Part shown: positions 1 through 10,869 of the stretch, in pieces
How the letters are laid out: the number at the start of each line of letters is the position of its first letter
How positions within the stretch are numbered: the first letter of the stretch is position 1
Source: Spirogloea muscicola
Taxonomy: Eukaryota > Streptophyta > Zygnematophyceae > Spirogloeales > Spirogloeaceae
Length of the DNA stretch: 42,390 nucleotides
NCBI GenBank assembly: GCA_009602725.1
Contig: WELB01000277.1
Span: forward strand, 22,432-64,821
Direction: 5' to 3'
Notes under the pieces: generated by a model
What the model saw: the letters and a program-made list of their open reading frames with translations, nothing else
Database searches by the model: none
What the model was told of the DNA's origin: nothing
Program-made: the position numbers and the translations under genes

Positions 1-2
1 CG

Positions 3-1535
3 CGCCCCGCCGTCACCCCCGCGCCGCGCCGCGCGCCGCTGCCCTCCGCGGCGCCGGCCGTGCGCGCCAACAAGAAGGCGCAGAAGCGGCAGCAGATCAT
101 CCTGACTCAGGACCTGCCGGCCATCGGCAAGGCGGGCGAGCTGCTGGCCGTGAAGCCGGGGTTCTTCCGCAACTACCTCTTCCCGCTCGGCAAGGCCAGG
201 AGAGCCACCGCCGCCATCCTCAAGTGCGCCCCCTCACATTCCTCTGCCACCTCCTCGCACCACAGATGCAGCCGGCCCAGCGTGTTCCCGAACAGCTGCA
301 ACAATGCAATGTCTGCCCCGAGCGCACTGCTCTTCGGCTCACTGTGCTGCCGGAGCGACAAGGCCCGCGGTCTTGGCCTTCGTAGCAGTCTGTGTCGATC
401 GGGGCGTTCGAGAGCTTCCCAGCTCACCAGGGTCCCCATTGTGGCTGCCCGCCAGGCAGATTGAGCAGGAGCAAGCAAGAGAGGAGGCCGAAAGGCGCAA
501 GGTAGGCATGCAGGACAAGCAAGGCCGCGTTGCATCTCAGCTTGCTACTCCCGTCGTCCTGCAATCTTGCGACTGCCTCGTTGTCAGGAGCAGCTGGCCG
601 CTCCCATTCTCCTACTGCCTTGCTCTGTCAGCCGCCAAGGGTACTCCTATGTTCTCACAAAGCGCCTTCAAAGCTTGCATCTGCTGCCTTGCATAGCCTG
701 GCCACCTCTTGCATCTCCCCATCGTGCTTCTGCTGCACCAAGGGAGGAACTCATTGAGCTTACTGGTTTGGTTACCCTGAGCGTTTTCCTTACTCCGTCC
801 TGTACGGTGGCCTGACGTCCCATCAGATTCAAGAGGATGCTGAAGCTATCGCGAGGCAACTACAGACGATCGGAGGCTTCACGATCAGGCGAAAGCTCGG
901 GCAGGGCAAACAGATATTTGGCTCGTAAGCCCGTCAACACAAACCCAACATGTCTGGAACAACAGCTCTGCAAGATGGCATGCAGACCCTTGCCTCGTGT
1001 ACTTTATGTGAGGGCTTTATCCAGCTCAGCGGTCAAGCTCAAGGCAGTCCAATTTCAACAAGCTCACGAAGGCACTTCCTTACTACAATGTCACTGCTGC
1101 TGACCGCGGGCGTTGTCTGCCAGGGTCACTTCTCAAGACCTAGTTGACGTCATCCGGGCTCAAACATCCAGGTGCATCTTCACGTCTGCCTTGCTCTTCA
1201 AGTCACCCCTGGGGCCACTGCCTCCAGCTCCAGTTCTTGGCGCCACTCGGCAGGTCCTTCACAGTGGGCTTAGCTGTCCAGTTGTCCTTGGCAGGGCTTG
1301 TGCATGCAAGCCCTGGTCGTTGGCGAGTCATGCAAGCATTGCTTGTACAATTGTTGGGTAGTCTTGATGCCTCCTTGCAGGGTTCCCTGATGGTCTGGTC
1401 GCTGGGTCTTGCAGGGAGGTCGACAAGAAGGATGTCACTGTGCCAGATATCCGCGAGATCGGGCAGTTTACTGCTGAGATTAAACTACATCCTGAAGTCA
1501 CCGCCCAGGTCAGGATCAACGTGATTAAGGGCTAA
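3..1535 (+). CDS. rpl9: Plastid ribosomal protein bL9 (bL9c), 5' end cut by window edge
   Basis: Large-subunit ribosomal protein that binds 23S rRNA; the extended leader suggests import into the plastid. Five exons join in frame: 3-223, 456-501, 827-924, 1124-1171 and 1415-1535 (stop TAA 1533-1535), with GT-AG borders. The visible product is about 177 residues. The first ~20 residues are rich in Ala, Pro and Arg without acidic residues, as in a transit peptide. Then come the bL9 N-terminal motif ([33 protein letters not shown]), a charged connecting helix ([15 protein letters not shown]) and the C-terminal domain ([19 protein letters not shown], then [18 protein letters not shown]). The spacing matches plant bL9c. 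No ATG lies in the leader, so the start is upstream of the window; a GTG at 60 only looks like a start. A mitochondrial bL9 is possible but less likely. Confidence 0.93.
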
Positions 1536-2869
1536 AATGGGAGCAACTCCAGTAGCTTTGCCTGACCGTGTGTAGCTTCAAGTCCAACCTTTATTTGAAT
1601 AGCTGAAGTGACATCACTTCTTCAGCTAGCTAGCTCAACCCCTACTCATCTGTTGAAGTCTCTGTTTCAAGCACACACTGCTGGAGGAATCCGGCAGATT
1701 GGCTTGCTGCAGTGCTTGGTATCACAAGATCGATGTTCCAAGTAATCATTGTAAGTTACGCTATTTCTTAGACAGAACTGGACTCTCTGAAGAGAAGCCT
1801 CCGTGCTAACGCATAGCATCACCAATTGAAGAAGAGAGCGAGGAGGTAGCACAAGGTCCAAGCACTTTCACAACTTTTCCTTCCGAAAGGGTGGGCTAAA
1901 TGGCTCACTCTAAACACAGGTACATGGACCTCGTATTCCAACCAAGAATGCACTTGCCTGTTGTGATTTCGACCAGTGGTGACGGCAAATCTGAAAGCTA
2001 GACAACAGGTACTGCATAATGCCTGCTGGCTGATCTGCTGCTTGCGAGCAAATCCTCCGAAGGAGGGGTGTTCAGGTGTGAAGCACTTGGGAGCTGATGT
2101 CCTGCATTGCACTCGGAGAACACACAGGCAGCTTCGTGGAGTCACTGATCTTGTGGTGTGCTTGCATGCCGGCGTCAGGCTTGAAGTAAAAGCACCGTGC
2201 ATGTAGCAGGCACCTCCGACAATCGTCACCTCAATGTCTTGAGGTGATGATGCAGTGCTCCATTTGGTTACTGGGACTGACACCTGCCCAGGTGCTTATC
2301 AGGCTCGTCCGGCAAGTGTGCTCTCGACAGCCAGAGGGTGTGCTCTATCCGAACAGGAGCTTCATGAAGATTGTGACCAGGTTCGCAGCCAGCAAGGGCA
2401 CTGCGCAAGCAGCAGCAGCGCAGCGAGTAGTGGGTACTTGGCTCCCATCACATGTACTGCGCACCGTCAGTAGGGCAATGAGTGCAGGCTGTGCACAGGC
2501 GCGTGGCGAGCTGCTACAGAGCTCGTCTGCACGCTCGCTGACAAGGCCACAAAGCTGAAGACAGGAGCCAGATGCATGTCCGGGGCAGGACCAGGAGCGT
2601 GGAAGTCGTGGTGGCGAACGTTCGGGGGTTCGGCCAACCTCTGAGGTACTGCACAGCGTGCAGCATGCCGATGATCTGGACCTTGAGCGGAGACGTCCTG
2701 GCGGCGTGCATGTCCTGGAAGCCCCACCCGTCTGCGCGAGGGGCGGAGGCACGTCAGGGGGCCAGGCTCTAAGCAGAGCGGCGGCAGAGGCTGGGCGGAG
2801 CGGCGAGGGGGGGGGGCGGAAGCCATGCGGAGACCATCACCACTGCCGCTTGGACTCGTCGGCCTGCTC
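1536..2869. other. Intergenic stretch without a recognised gene
   Basis: This holds the 3' flank of the bL9 gene and the distal upstream region of the RRP8-like gene. Open frames on both strands are short, overlap each other and show no family motif. An unrecognised 5' non-coding or N-terminal exon of the downstream gene could lie here, because the first visible coding ATG of that gene directly follows a CAG that could be a splice acceptor. Confidence 0.5.
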
Positions 2870-3060
2870 CCCCGGAAAGGCGTCGGAAACAAGTGATTGC
2901 GGCTGCTGATGTCAACGATCCGGCCGTAAACTGCCAGCCAGATGCATACAGGTGTTCGTGACGGAGCCAAAGGCTAGGCAGACAGGGCGCCCTCAATACC
3001 CCCGTGTCAGCAGTAGAGAGAGAAGGCGCGCGGGGCGCATGAATTGAAAGGGAGGCCAGT
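2870..3060 (-). mobile_element. 5'-truncated non-LTR retroelement tail (B/C-like)
   Basis: Read on the minus strand, this segment repeats the one at about 27880-28080. It shares the CCTCCCTTTCAATTCATGCG module with the GC-rich palindromic stretch that follows, then CTACTGCTGACACGGGGGTA and the sequence around GGCGCCCTGTCTGCCTAG. The CTGCTGACACGGGGGTATTGA piece encodes the end of the family C-terminal signature (LLTRGY-stop). The two copies differ by scattered substitutions and by a block after the palindrome. It lies about 245 bp upstream of the RRP8-like ATG. Confidence 0.8.
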
Positions 3061-3069
3061 AAAGAAGAA

Positions 3070-3070
3070 N
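3070..3070. other. Undetermined base (N) in GC-rich sequence
   Basis: A single N follows a retroelement tail and precedes a very GC-rich stretch upstream of the RRP8-like gene. Similar single Ns occur at 7547 and 31503, also at 5' ends of genes. They may hide small indels, which matters when choosing translation starts. Confidence 0.95.
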
Positions 3071-3305
3071 TCGGCTCCGCGTCCCAGCGCGGCCCCGCCG
3101 CCCGCGCCGCCGCCGCCTCCGCCACGCCGGTCTGGCCTCCTGACCAAGGCGAGCGCCTGCCTCCCTGGCCCCGCTGCTGCTCCAGCTACTGTACAGCAGC
3201 CCCGCGGGCGCATAGCCCTGGAGGCTTGCTTCCGCGCAGCTGCAGCCTGCTCTGCTGCTCACCTGCCCGTGCCGCGTGTCCACGCCTCTTCTGCCGGCGC
3301 TGCAG

Positions 3306-5649
3306 ATGAAGGCCAGGCTGCAGGGCGGCCACTTCCGCATGCTCAATGAGAAGCTCTACACTTGCCGGTGCGGGCAGCAGAGACTCATACGTACCTCATG
3401 CCTATTTCCGAACTCAAACATTCTCACTCAAGCCCAAGCCCCTGTATAAGCAATGTGATTGGCACACACTTGCATGCATGTAGTCTGGCTGCCGCTGCTT
3501 CACAACAGCAAATGGGGAGAGTGCAGTGGATGTTGGCGGTGGTCGAATGTTCTAGGATCGTGGAGTCTGGTCTTGGGTGAAGCGAGCCATCGACCAGCTC
3601 GCTGCTACAGAGCACGCGAGGCTCGTGGTCATGCTACGTACACTATTAGTGGGGTGCTTAGCGTCGAGTATCCTGAGCCCTGTCTGCCCTCACGCTCTTG
3701 ATGCAGCGGGGAGGAGGCGTTGCAACTTTTCAGCAACTCCCGGGACGCCTTTAATCTGGTGCTGAGTAGTCATCCCCTGTCTGAAAGCACCAGGTCTTCT
3801 CATTCTTGACGGTTTGTCTTATGTCTGACACAGCACACATTGTCGGGACGCACATAATGCAGGGCCGTATCGCAGTCACCCACTCTCGCTTCGCTCGTCG
3901 ACTGGCATCCCTATTGGTTCAAGGAGTCAAGTCATGCCTCCTGTGTGGTCCAGTAAGCATGACTGCTCTTGGCTGCCAACTGAACTCGTTGTTGTTCGAC
4001 CCTTGAGCGGTTGTTGCAGTATCACGCGGGATACAAGCAGCAGCTGGTGACGTGGCCAACCCTCCCTCTGGACCTCATAATCCGATGGCTGCAAGAGCGA
4101 AGCCCATCGCTGCGAGTTGCTGACTTCGGTTGTGGTGAGGGGCTGCGTCTAGCCAGTTGCTGACACTACTTGCCTCCTGCAACCTAGAAGCGAAGTGTTA
4201 CAGAAGGCCAAGACCGCATTGGCAGCTCTGCCCACTGCAGTCAGCAGCCCCATTTGTCTTGACCTTGTGACTTATTGCAGTGCTCCATATGTCATGAGCA
4301 TGGCCGTCTCTGCTAACCCGCCTACAGTGGACTCCCTTTTAGGATGGCAGGCGATGCAAGGCTGGCAGCCTCTGTTCCAAACAAGGTCTATTCGTTTGAT
4401 CTGCAAGCAGTGAATGAGCATGTCATTTCCTGCAACATGGCACATGTATGCCGCACGCTTCTGAACCTGCAGTATCTCCAGCATGCACATATGCAGTGCT
4501 GATTGTAAATCTATTGTACCCGTTGTCAATATTCATCATCATACACAGCCAACAAAGCTGTTATGGTCTGCAGTGCTGCCTTGTATTACAACCTTGCTTC
4601 ACTCTGCGCGCTGCAGACGCCATTAGCTAGCACGTCTGTGGATGTGGCTATCTTCTGCCTCTCCCTTATGGGAACAGACTACCCGTCGTATCTGGAGGAG
4701 GCACGACGCGTCCTTGCCTCCAGGTATCGTCTGCATTGTTAATGTGTTAGTGCAACATGAAGCAAGCTTACAGTGTGTATCTCGGTACCTGATGCACGTG
4801 CCGTGCTTACGGGCACGTGCAGTCGGGGGGAAGTTGAATGTGACCGCAGGTAGAGCAGTATAGATTAGTCCCTGGCAGGGGGACAGCAGGATTGAACTGG
4901 CTCACGCTGACTGGCAGACTTCTGGGTAGTGTTTTGCACTTGGTTTTCCTCAAGTGGGTCACTGGATGTTGCCTCACTTGGAGCATTTCTCCAGGGGCTG
5001 GCTACTGATTGCCGAGGTCAGGAGCAGATTCGACCTGGCAAATGGAGGTGCCAGCATCGATGACTTTGTCAAGTGCCTATGCTCGTTGGGATTCAAACTT
5101 GAATCACAGGTATTGTTTCCGAGAGTTGGGTATGACCTGAAGGTCAGTATCATGTGCACCTGGGGTTGCTAATTATCATCCTGAGCCATATGTGTATTGA
5201 CTTAGCTAAATTGCTGTATATGCATGTGCTTGATTGGTTAAGAAGTCAATTTACCTGGCACTCTACTGCTATGCTTTGTGCAGGATGTATCCAACAAAAT
5301 GTTCCTCCTATTGTACCTGCAAAAGTGTGCGCGGTCTGGGGTACGTGCTCTTTGCCCTCAGTCTCCTTGGCTCTTTTATGCACATATACACACAAAATGT
5401 TGTTGATGCAAGTTCAAGAGCTCGTGGGTTTTCCTGGCATGTATGGGAGACGTCTTGGAGCCCAATACTGGTGATGCAAGCTCGGGGATATCAGGACCTG
5501 CACGAAACTTTGTGTCGCTCAGGCAGGGTGAAGAAGCCCGATGGGCGCCTGAGGTTGACATCTGTATTCTTTAATCACAGGAGGGGAAGCGGAGTAAGGG
5601 AGAGTTGCAGTGGCCTCCACTGAAGGCGTGCATGTATAAGAAGAGATGA
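3306..5649 (+). CDS. RRP8: RRP8-like ribosomal RNA base methyltransferase
   Basis: Nucleolar SAM-dependent methyltransferase; in yeast and humans RRP8 makes an m1A in 25S/28S rRNA. Eight exons join in frame: 3306-3367, 3707-3758, 4020-4134, 4351-4445, 4617-4723, 4995-5109, 5284-5340 and 5581-5649 (TGA), giving 223 residues. Visible motifs are [20 protein letters not shown] at the start, [13 protein letters not shown], the SAM-binding DFGCG (residues 73-77), [40 protein letters not shown], and the plant-like end [13 protein letters not shown]. The whole catalytic domain is present. The basic N-terminal extension of other RRP8 proteins is missing from this model. The ATG directly follows CTGCAG, so an upstream N-terminal exon may exist; an N at 3070 and a retroelement tail lie in that region. 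Confidence 0.93.
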
Positions 5650-5849
5650 CAGCTGCCTATCGGGGTGCATGGACGATGGACATGATACAGTCTGAGCTTG
5701 CCCTGGGGTTGAAGGAAGTGCATGTCTCCAGGCCTGCGCTGCATGGAGGCCTTTGCTGATTGAAGTAGTGCCTGTGCGCCTCCGCCTTTGTGTGGTGCCA
5801 CTACACGAGGGCGTGTGGGCACTTTGTGTAGCCCCATTCTTTGCAATAC

Positions 5850-6100
5850 TCATTCTTTTCGTCTGTATGAACAATGTATTGGCTCGGCTTTCCCTTCCTT
5901 CCAATTGTCCTAGGCCTCCCTTCCATATTTTCTATTTCTCTTCAGGCCCTGCAGATATCGTCCCTTGTCTCCTGCGCTGGCCATTCACAGCCATTGCTTT
6001 CTTGTGGGAAGAGCTTTCTCGCTCATTTGCTGCTGCAGTGCACTTGCAAGCAGGCAGCGCTATAGCTGCTGCTTTTGGATACCGCCGTGGTTGGTGACAC
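5850..6100 (+). mobile_element. Decayed retroelement fragment with C-terminal peptide
   Basis: The segment starts with a diverged copy of the GAACAATGTATTGGCT tail module and then has a hairpin-like CTGGCCATTCACAG. The frame ending at 6097 reads RSFAAAVHLQAGSAIAAAFG, which aligns with RSLAFAVRLRAGRALAAASG of the copy at 21162-22097 (-). It is an old fragment with no intact reading frame. Confidence 0.6.
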
Positions 6101-6214
6101 CTTTGCGGCTGCAGGCTATGCTCGAGTTGCAGCTCCTGATCAAGGAACTACAACTTACTGAGCACCCATTTGTTGTAGCCACTGCGTGGAAGTGTGGTTG
6201 TGCGCATTTCGTTC

Positions 6215-6600
6215 CTCTTATACACAATGTACTGGCTTGCTGTGGCCTCCCTTTTGTTTCATGCGCACGGCGCACCTTGTCTTTCTCTCTTCTCTTGGTA
6301 TTGGCCACCGTCCGCCGGGCTGGCCTGTCACAGTTATACAAGAGACTACAGCGAATGGGAGCTTAGTAACACCGTCAGCAGCTGCAAGTCGGAGTGACTT
6401 GCAGCTGGAGATGAGGCACCCCGACGAGACCCAGAAGCAGCAGCCATAGAGCGGCCTGCGTGCAAGTGCACTGCGTGAGTCAAGGACCGTCCCAGCCATT
6501 CGCCCCCTCATACCTGGGCTCGCTTCTCACAGCCCTCGCCCCTTCCGCGGTGGAGATCAGCAGCCGCAATCATTCCGCGTGCTGACTGGTGGGTCACTGA
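6215..6600 (+). mobile_element. Further degenerate retroelement tails
   Basis: Two pieces can be made out. From 6219 to about 6320 runs a diverged B-type tail (ACAATGTACTGGCT, GGCCTCCC, TTTCATGCGC, then a CTTTCTC-rich stretch and CGGGCTGGCCTGTCACAG). From about 6515 runs GGGCTCGCTTCTCACAGCCC followed by GATCAGCAGCCGCAATCATT, which matches the sequence beyond the hairpin of the tail at 2870-3060. No coding capacity remains. Confidence 0.55.
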
Positions 6601-6732
6601 GAGGGGTCGGCTGTGCAGCAGGTAATACACCCCTGTCAGTCGGGTTGGCCGTTGTGCTTGGTCCCACAGGGCCCTCTCAAATCTCAGGGCCTTTTCAGCA
6701 CTATAACACACAGTCCACCCTCCGAATGTGAG

Positions 6733-7373
6733 AAGGCGCGCGGGGCGCATAAAATGTACTGGAGGTCAATTCAAGCCGATACATTGTTCAGGCAGAGTCT
6801 AGGGCAAACTAAACAGGGCTACATGATATGGAGACCGAACCTAAGGTGCCTAAGGTGACATCAGTACCTACAGGTGAGCACAAACAAATCCGACAAGCTA
6901 ACCTGGGGAGCTGGAGCGCCGCCACGAAAGCCGGAGGCCTGACTTAGAGCGCGCCCTGCACGTTGATGAAGAGCCAATGCTTGCGAGCGCTGCAAACTAA
7001 GTGAGAGCCGCATTCTATGATATGCAACTAAGGCCTGCGGAATGCTGGAGTGGCCCAAGCTGCCCCCCCGACTTCGACGACGCGCATCAACCAGCCGGGC
7101 CAGATGCCGGATCAGGGAGGACCATTTTACGCCCTAGCCTCCGTAGATATCCATGGCACACGGATAAAGATGGTCCCCTCGGGGATGGTCCTGGTAGTGC
7201 CGCTCCTTCTTGCGCTCCGCGCTGGACGTGGCCCAGCCAGACACACGGGTGATGTGGGTGCGCCAGCCTTGTATGCGTCGATCAGTACCACGTCCAGGAG
7301 CAGAGGAGACGAGGCCCACCGCCCCGGGGGGTGGCGACCACGTCCAGACGCGCCGCAGGTATGCGAAGAAGAA
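6733..7373 (-). mobile_element. 5'-truncated B-type non-LTR element (endonuclease-like C terminus)
   Basis: On the minus strand this is a close copy of 30060-30600. It encodes the last part of the polyprotein: a nuclease-like stretch (TRVSGWATSSAERKKERHYQ, then CAMDIYGG) and a helical basic tail (RMRLSLSLQRSQALALHQRA, then SDLFVLTCRY-stop near 6861). The B-type 3' tail follows, ending at the GGCGCGCGGGGCGCAT palindrome near 6735. The frame is broken between the nuclease-like part and the basic tail. In element orientation it begins directly after a D-type tail (7374-7440), so it probably inserted beside that older copy. Unlike the copy at 30060, it retains the internal RMRLSLSLQRS segment. 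Confidence 0.85.
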
Positions 7374-7440
7374 AGCGCGGCCAGACGGACTGGTGGCTGG
7401 GAAAGGCCAGCTCAGAAGGATGAACAAGGTCTGAAGAAGA
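7374..7440 (-). repeat. D-type retroelement 3' tail next to the MRG gene
   Basis: On the minus strand it reads as the D tail found at 21053-21127 (-) and 22093-22167 (+): a CCTTGTTCATCC-like part, then TGGCCTTTCCCAGCCACCAG and CTGGCCGCGC. The repeat ends about 110 bp before the visible chromodomain coding sequence of the neighbouring gene. Confidence 0.8.
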
Positions 7441-7546
7441 AGAGAAGAGGCCCTCGCCTGCTGCAGACCGTGCGCACCGCGCGCCTGCTCCCGGCGGCCT
7501 GCGCCCCCGCGTCCCTGTCGCCGCGGCTCCGGGCGTCGCCCCCCCC

Positions 7547-7547
7547 N
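7547..7547. other. Undetermined base (N) at the start of the MRG gene
   Basis: The N follows a run of cytosines inside the first visible exon of the chromodomain gene. An indel hidden here would change the frame upstream, which could explain why no in-frame ATG is found. Confidence 0.95.
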
Positions 7548-7550
7548 AGC

Positions 7551-10362
7551 CGCCGGCGCCGTCTGGCAGCACGGGCGCGTTCTCGGAGGGCGATCGGGTG
7601 CTGGCGTACCACGGGCCGATGCTGTACGAGGCCAAGGTGCAGGAGGCGGAGCTGCGCAAGCCCAAGGCCGGCCCCGCGCGCTGGTGGTACTTCATCCACT
7701 ACCAGGGCTGGAGCAAGAAGTGAGGGCCCCTTCCGGGCGTCTGCATGGGGCCCCCGCTGACAACCACTCGACTCGACTGCTGCCACGCTAGGGGCTCGCA
7801 GGAGCCCTCCAGCGGCTGAGCTCTCCGGAGAGCAGGGCCTACCCGCCATCTTCTCTACCAGGGCCTGATGAGGCTGCCGCGGGCAGGCCCCCCTCGGGTC
7901 TCCCGCCCTTGCCACCAGCACCAGCCTGACTCCGCCTGTACCTCCCTCAGAGGCGGCTGAGGCAACAGTGCTTTTTGCTGTATCGAGGGCCGACTGTAGG
8001 CGAGTGCCACTGCCAGCACATACCGTGCTGATGTGGCTACTCAGGTGGACGCACTTGCGACGATTCGGTGACAAGCATATCCAGCTCTTCTGCTGGAGGC
8101 ACCATGCGCAGAACAGCTGGCGCCAGTGGCAGCCCCCCCTTTCTTTGTCCATTGAAGGGGCAGTATGCCAGCGGCATAACGTCCAGGCGCGCTTCTTGTG
8201 CGCATGGGACAGGTGGGATGAGTGGCTCCAGCCTGGCAGGATCCTGGTGCTCAACGACGCCAACCTGGCCAAGCAGAAGAAGCTTGCGGAGCAGCAACGG
8301 GCCGAGAAGAAGCGAGGCCGCAAGCCCAAGGATGCTGGTGCTCGCCCACTTCTGCTCTGATCCGCGGACCCAATCTTACTTGGCAAGCTCAAAAAGCTCT
8401 TAGGAGTCAGCCGCCCTCGTTGACAATGCACAGACGCACATACAGTGAATCTGTCCTGAAGCAAGCATACTCCACACAGCTAGCTCCTCACGGCAACGAG
8501 TAGGTGTGTTGCCTAGGGGAGGGGCGGTGAGCAAGGAAAACTGAAATCAGATGTTAAGCCGTAACCCCTAACCCTAGAACTCAGACCCTAAATCAAGTTT
8601 CTCAAGCGCCTGTCTCTGCAGGGATCCGTGCACTGATGCTTTGCATGTCACACACGCAGATGCGGATGGCGAGAAAGAAGATGTGAGGAAGGTTCCAGGT
8701 GCGCGATAAACGCCAATATTTGCAGACATGCAACATTGGTGCACCAACTGTAAGCGCATACGAAGTTCTTCAGTCTCTCAAGGCATGAGTGAGCTTATTA
8801 TTCTGATGGGATGGTGTAGAGCTGCTAGTGCTTGACTGAGCTAAGGGGGTCAGCTTCTGGTGCACTTTGGGGCACAGGGGCGAAGGGAAGGCGGCGGAAG
8901 CTCGAAGGCGAGGTATGTGTGCCAGGCCTAATTTTGGCGCACTTTAAGCAGCTGTTACTATCCTTTACAGGCGCTTGATGTGCATGACTATGTTGTGAGA
9001 GCATGTCCCCATGTGCTTCCTGCATGGATGCCAGGGTAATACTTGCTCTCAACTGTTCACAGGGAAAGAGAGAGGAAGGAGAGCCATCTGTGCCCATCCC
9101 CATCCCACTCGCCCTTAAGAGGCAGCTGGTTGATGACTGGAAGAGCATCACACAAGATGGTCAGGTGGGTGACTAGCTGAGCTGGTGCGAGTTGCAGTAC
9201 GCAATCTCAGACCATACCCTGGATGAGCGCAGTCACATCCTTTGCTATCCACCCAATTGGCTGCTTTCGTGCTCTGGAAGGGGTTCCTTGAGCTAGTTTT
9301 GATGCTCTCAATTGCATGCCAGCCTCCTTCTCTACCATCATGCGAGCATGCTGTTCGGGTCAATCAGATTCTGAGCCATAGTCACCTGGACCTTGCATGC
9401 AGTTGCCAAAGCTACCGCGCAAGCCGTCAGTCCGAGACATCCTTCAGAAATACCTCGATGCTGTCGCCAGGAAAGATGGCAGGTAGAGCGTATCATGATT
9501 CTTCCTGCATGTACCCTGATCTGCTTTCGTTTCCTCCTCTGTTGCGAGGCTGCAGTTGAGCTGCAGCATTGCTTCAGCTTGATCTGACCAGTTCAGGAGC
9601 GCTGCTGTGACCCGTGTCCATTGTCAGGAGGTTTCTGGCGAGTTTCAATCTAGAGCTTAAAGATTGCTTCGCACTGTTCCCTCAGTGAGGACGACGCTCT
9701 GAAGGAGGTGGTGACTGGACTGCGGGTATACTTTGATAAGTCGCTTCCAGTCATATTGCTATACAAGGAGGAAAGAGAGCAGTATGCTGAGATACACACT
9801 GAGGGGAGTGAGACCCAGCCCAGCGATGTCTATGGAGCTGAGCACCTCCTTCGCCTCTTTGGTCAGTCTGCTACCTTTGCTATTTGCATGCCTCCTTGAC
9901 ACCAATACTTTTATGGCTGTGACTAGTTGCACATCTGTGCTGTTATTGACCCATGTCGAATCGTGACGTTCTGTATTTCCACGTGTACAGTGAAACTACC
10001 TGAGCTGCTGACATATGTGAACTTGGAGGATGCGGCAATGGCCCATCTACTAGACAGACTGAGTGACTTCCTGAAGTGCGTGCTGTGGTCACATCAACTC
10101 AATCTGATGTTGATGAAGGGCTAGCAATATCTGATGCTCTCTGATGCCACGTAGAAGGCAATCTCCGTCTTAGTGTTTGCCTTGCAGCTACATCTTCTTG
10201 CAGAGCTAGCTTTCCAGTAGTATGTTCTGTACTGGCTGCCTGGCAGTCACAGCTATGATAGAGGCAGGATTGAGGCCCGGTGCTTTGTCAAACAGGTTCG
10301 TGCAAAAGCATCGAGCTTCTTTCTTCCCTGCTCAAGTTGCCCCGCAAGGAACAAAGAAGTGA
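7551..10362 (+). CDS. MRG15/Eaf3-like chromodomain-MRG protein, start unresolved
   Basis: Chromatin adaptor; the family joins NuA4-type acetyltransferase and Rpd3S-type deacetylase complexes and reads H3K36 methylation. Eight exons: about 7551-7719, 8213-8337, 8660-8682, 9063-9164, 9403-9482, 9686-9861, 9991-10075 and 10296-10362 (TGA 10360). The chromodomain starts FSEGDRVLAYHGPMLYEAKV and WWYFIHYQGWSKKWDEWL. A basic linker follows (AKQKKLAEQQRAEKKRGRK). The MRG domain has IPIPLALKRQLVDDW, LPKLPRKPSVRDILQKYLDA, YGAEHLLRLF, VKLPELLTYVNLED and, at the end, FVQKHRASFF. No ATG is in frame upstream: the frame has a stop at 7421-7423, an N at 7547, and retroelement sequence up to about 7440. The true start is probably in an upstream exon or masked by the N. 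Confidence 0.9.
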
Positions 10363-10869
10363 TGGAGCAGACTGGGAGAATTTGTTCAGGACAAGGATGC
10401 GCTTGGCGGCGACTATCCTTACAGACCAGGTAATGTGGCTTGACTGTCAGTTTGTTCCTTGTCCTTGCCACATGTGTATTGATTTGTAGGTAGGTTGCCA
10501 GCACACACCAGGCCTGTGGTATGTTACTTAGCACCTACTTAGGTAGCATGTCATCAATTTGAAGGAAAGTGATGCTTATGAGAATGTTTACACCTTGTAG
10601 GAGAGCTCATTTGTTCGACCTTCGTTGATCAACCTACAACTTGTCTTTGCAGCCAGTCAGGTACCCGTTTGGAATACATGCCATGAAGATAAATTGATGG
10701 ACCTTGTGACGAACTTTGAAAGACACCTTGAGCACTCCGCTCCTTCAGATTCTTCAGAGGACACCGACATGAATAGAAAATATTGGTTCTCGTTTTGCTT
10801 CAAATATTCAGGCTGAAGTAATTGTGAGCAACTTTATTAGATGCTGCTAGCAGCAGAAAGCAATAACAG
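10363..10869. other. Short intergenic gap between convergent genes
   Basis: About 500 bp separate the stop of the MRG gene (+) from the stop of the paladin gene (-). It should hold both 3' UTRs. The open frame at 10625-10816 (+) shows no family motif and is judged non-coding. Confidence 0.55.

Noticed and set aside
1819-2970. Minus-strand open frames up to 167 codons between bL9 and RRP8
   Set aside because: They overlap each other in several frames, and no frame shows a recognisable domain or exon structure.
7050-7760. 236-codon plus-strand frame across the retroelement and MRG exon
   Set aside because: It is antisense to the B-type element and then out of frame with the chromodomain; its composition is Arg-rich shadow.
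8560-8600. Telomere-like CCCCTAACCCTAG and ACCCTAAAT
   Set aside because: Only two or three imperfect units lie inside an intron of the MRG gene; too short for an interstitial telomere.
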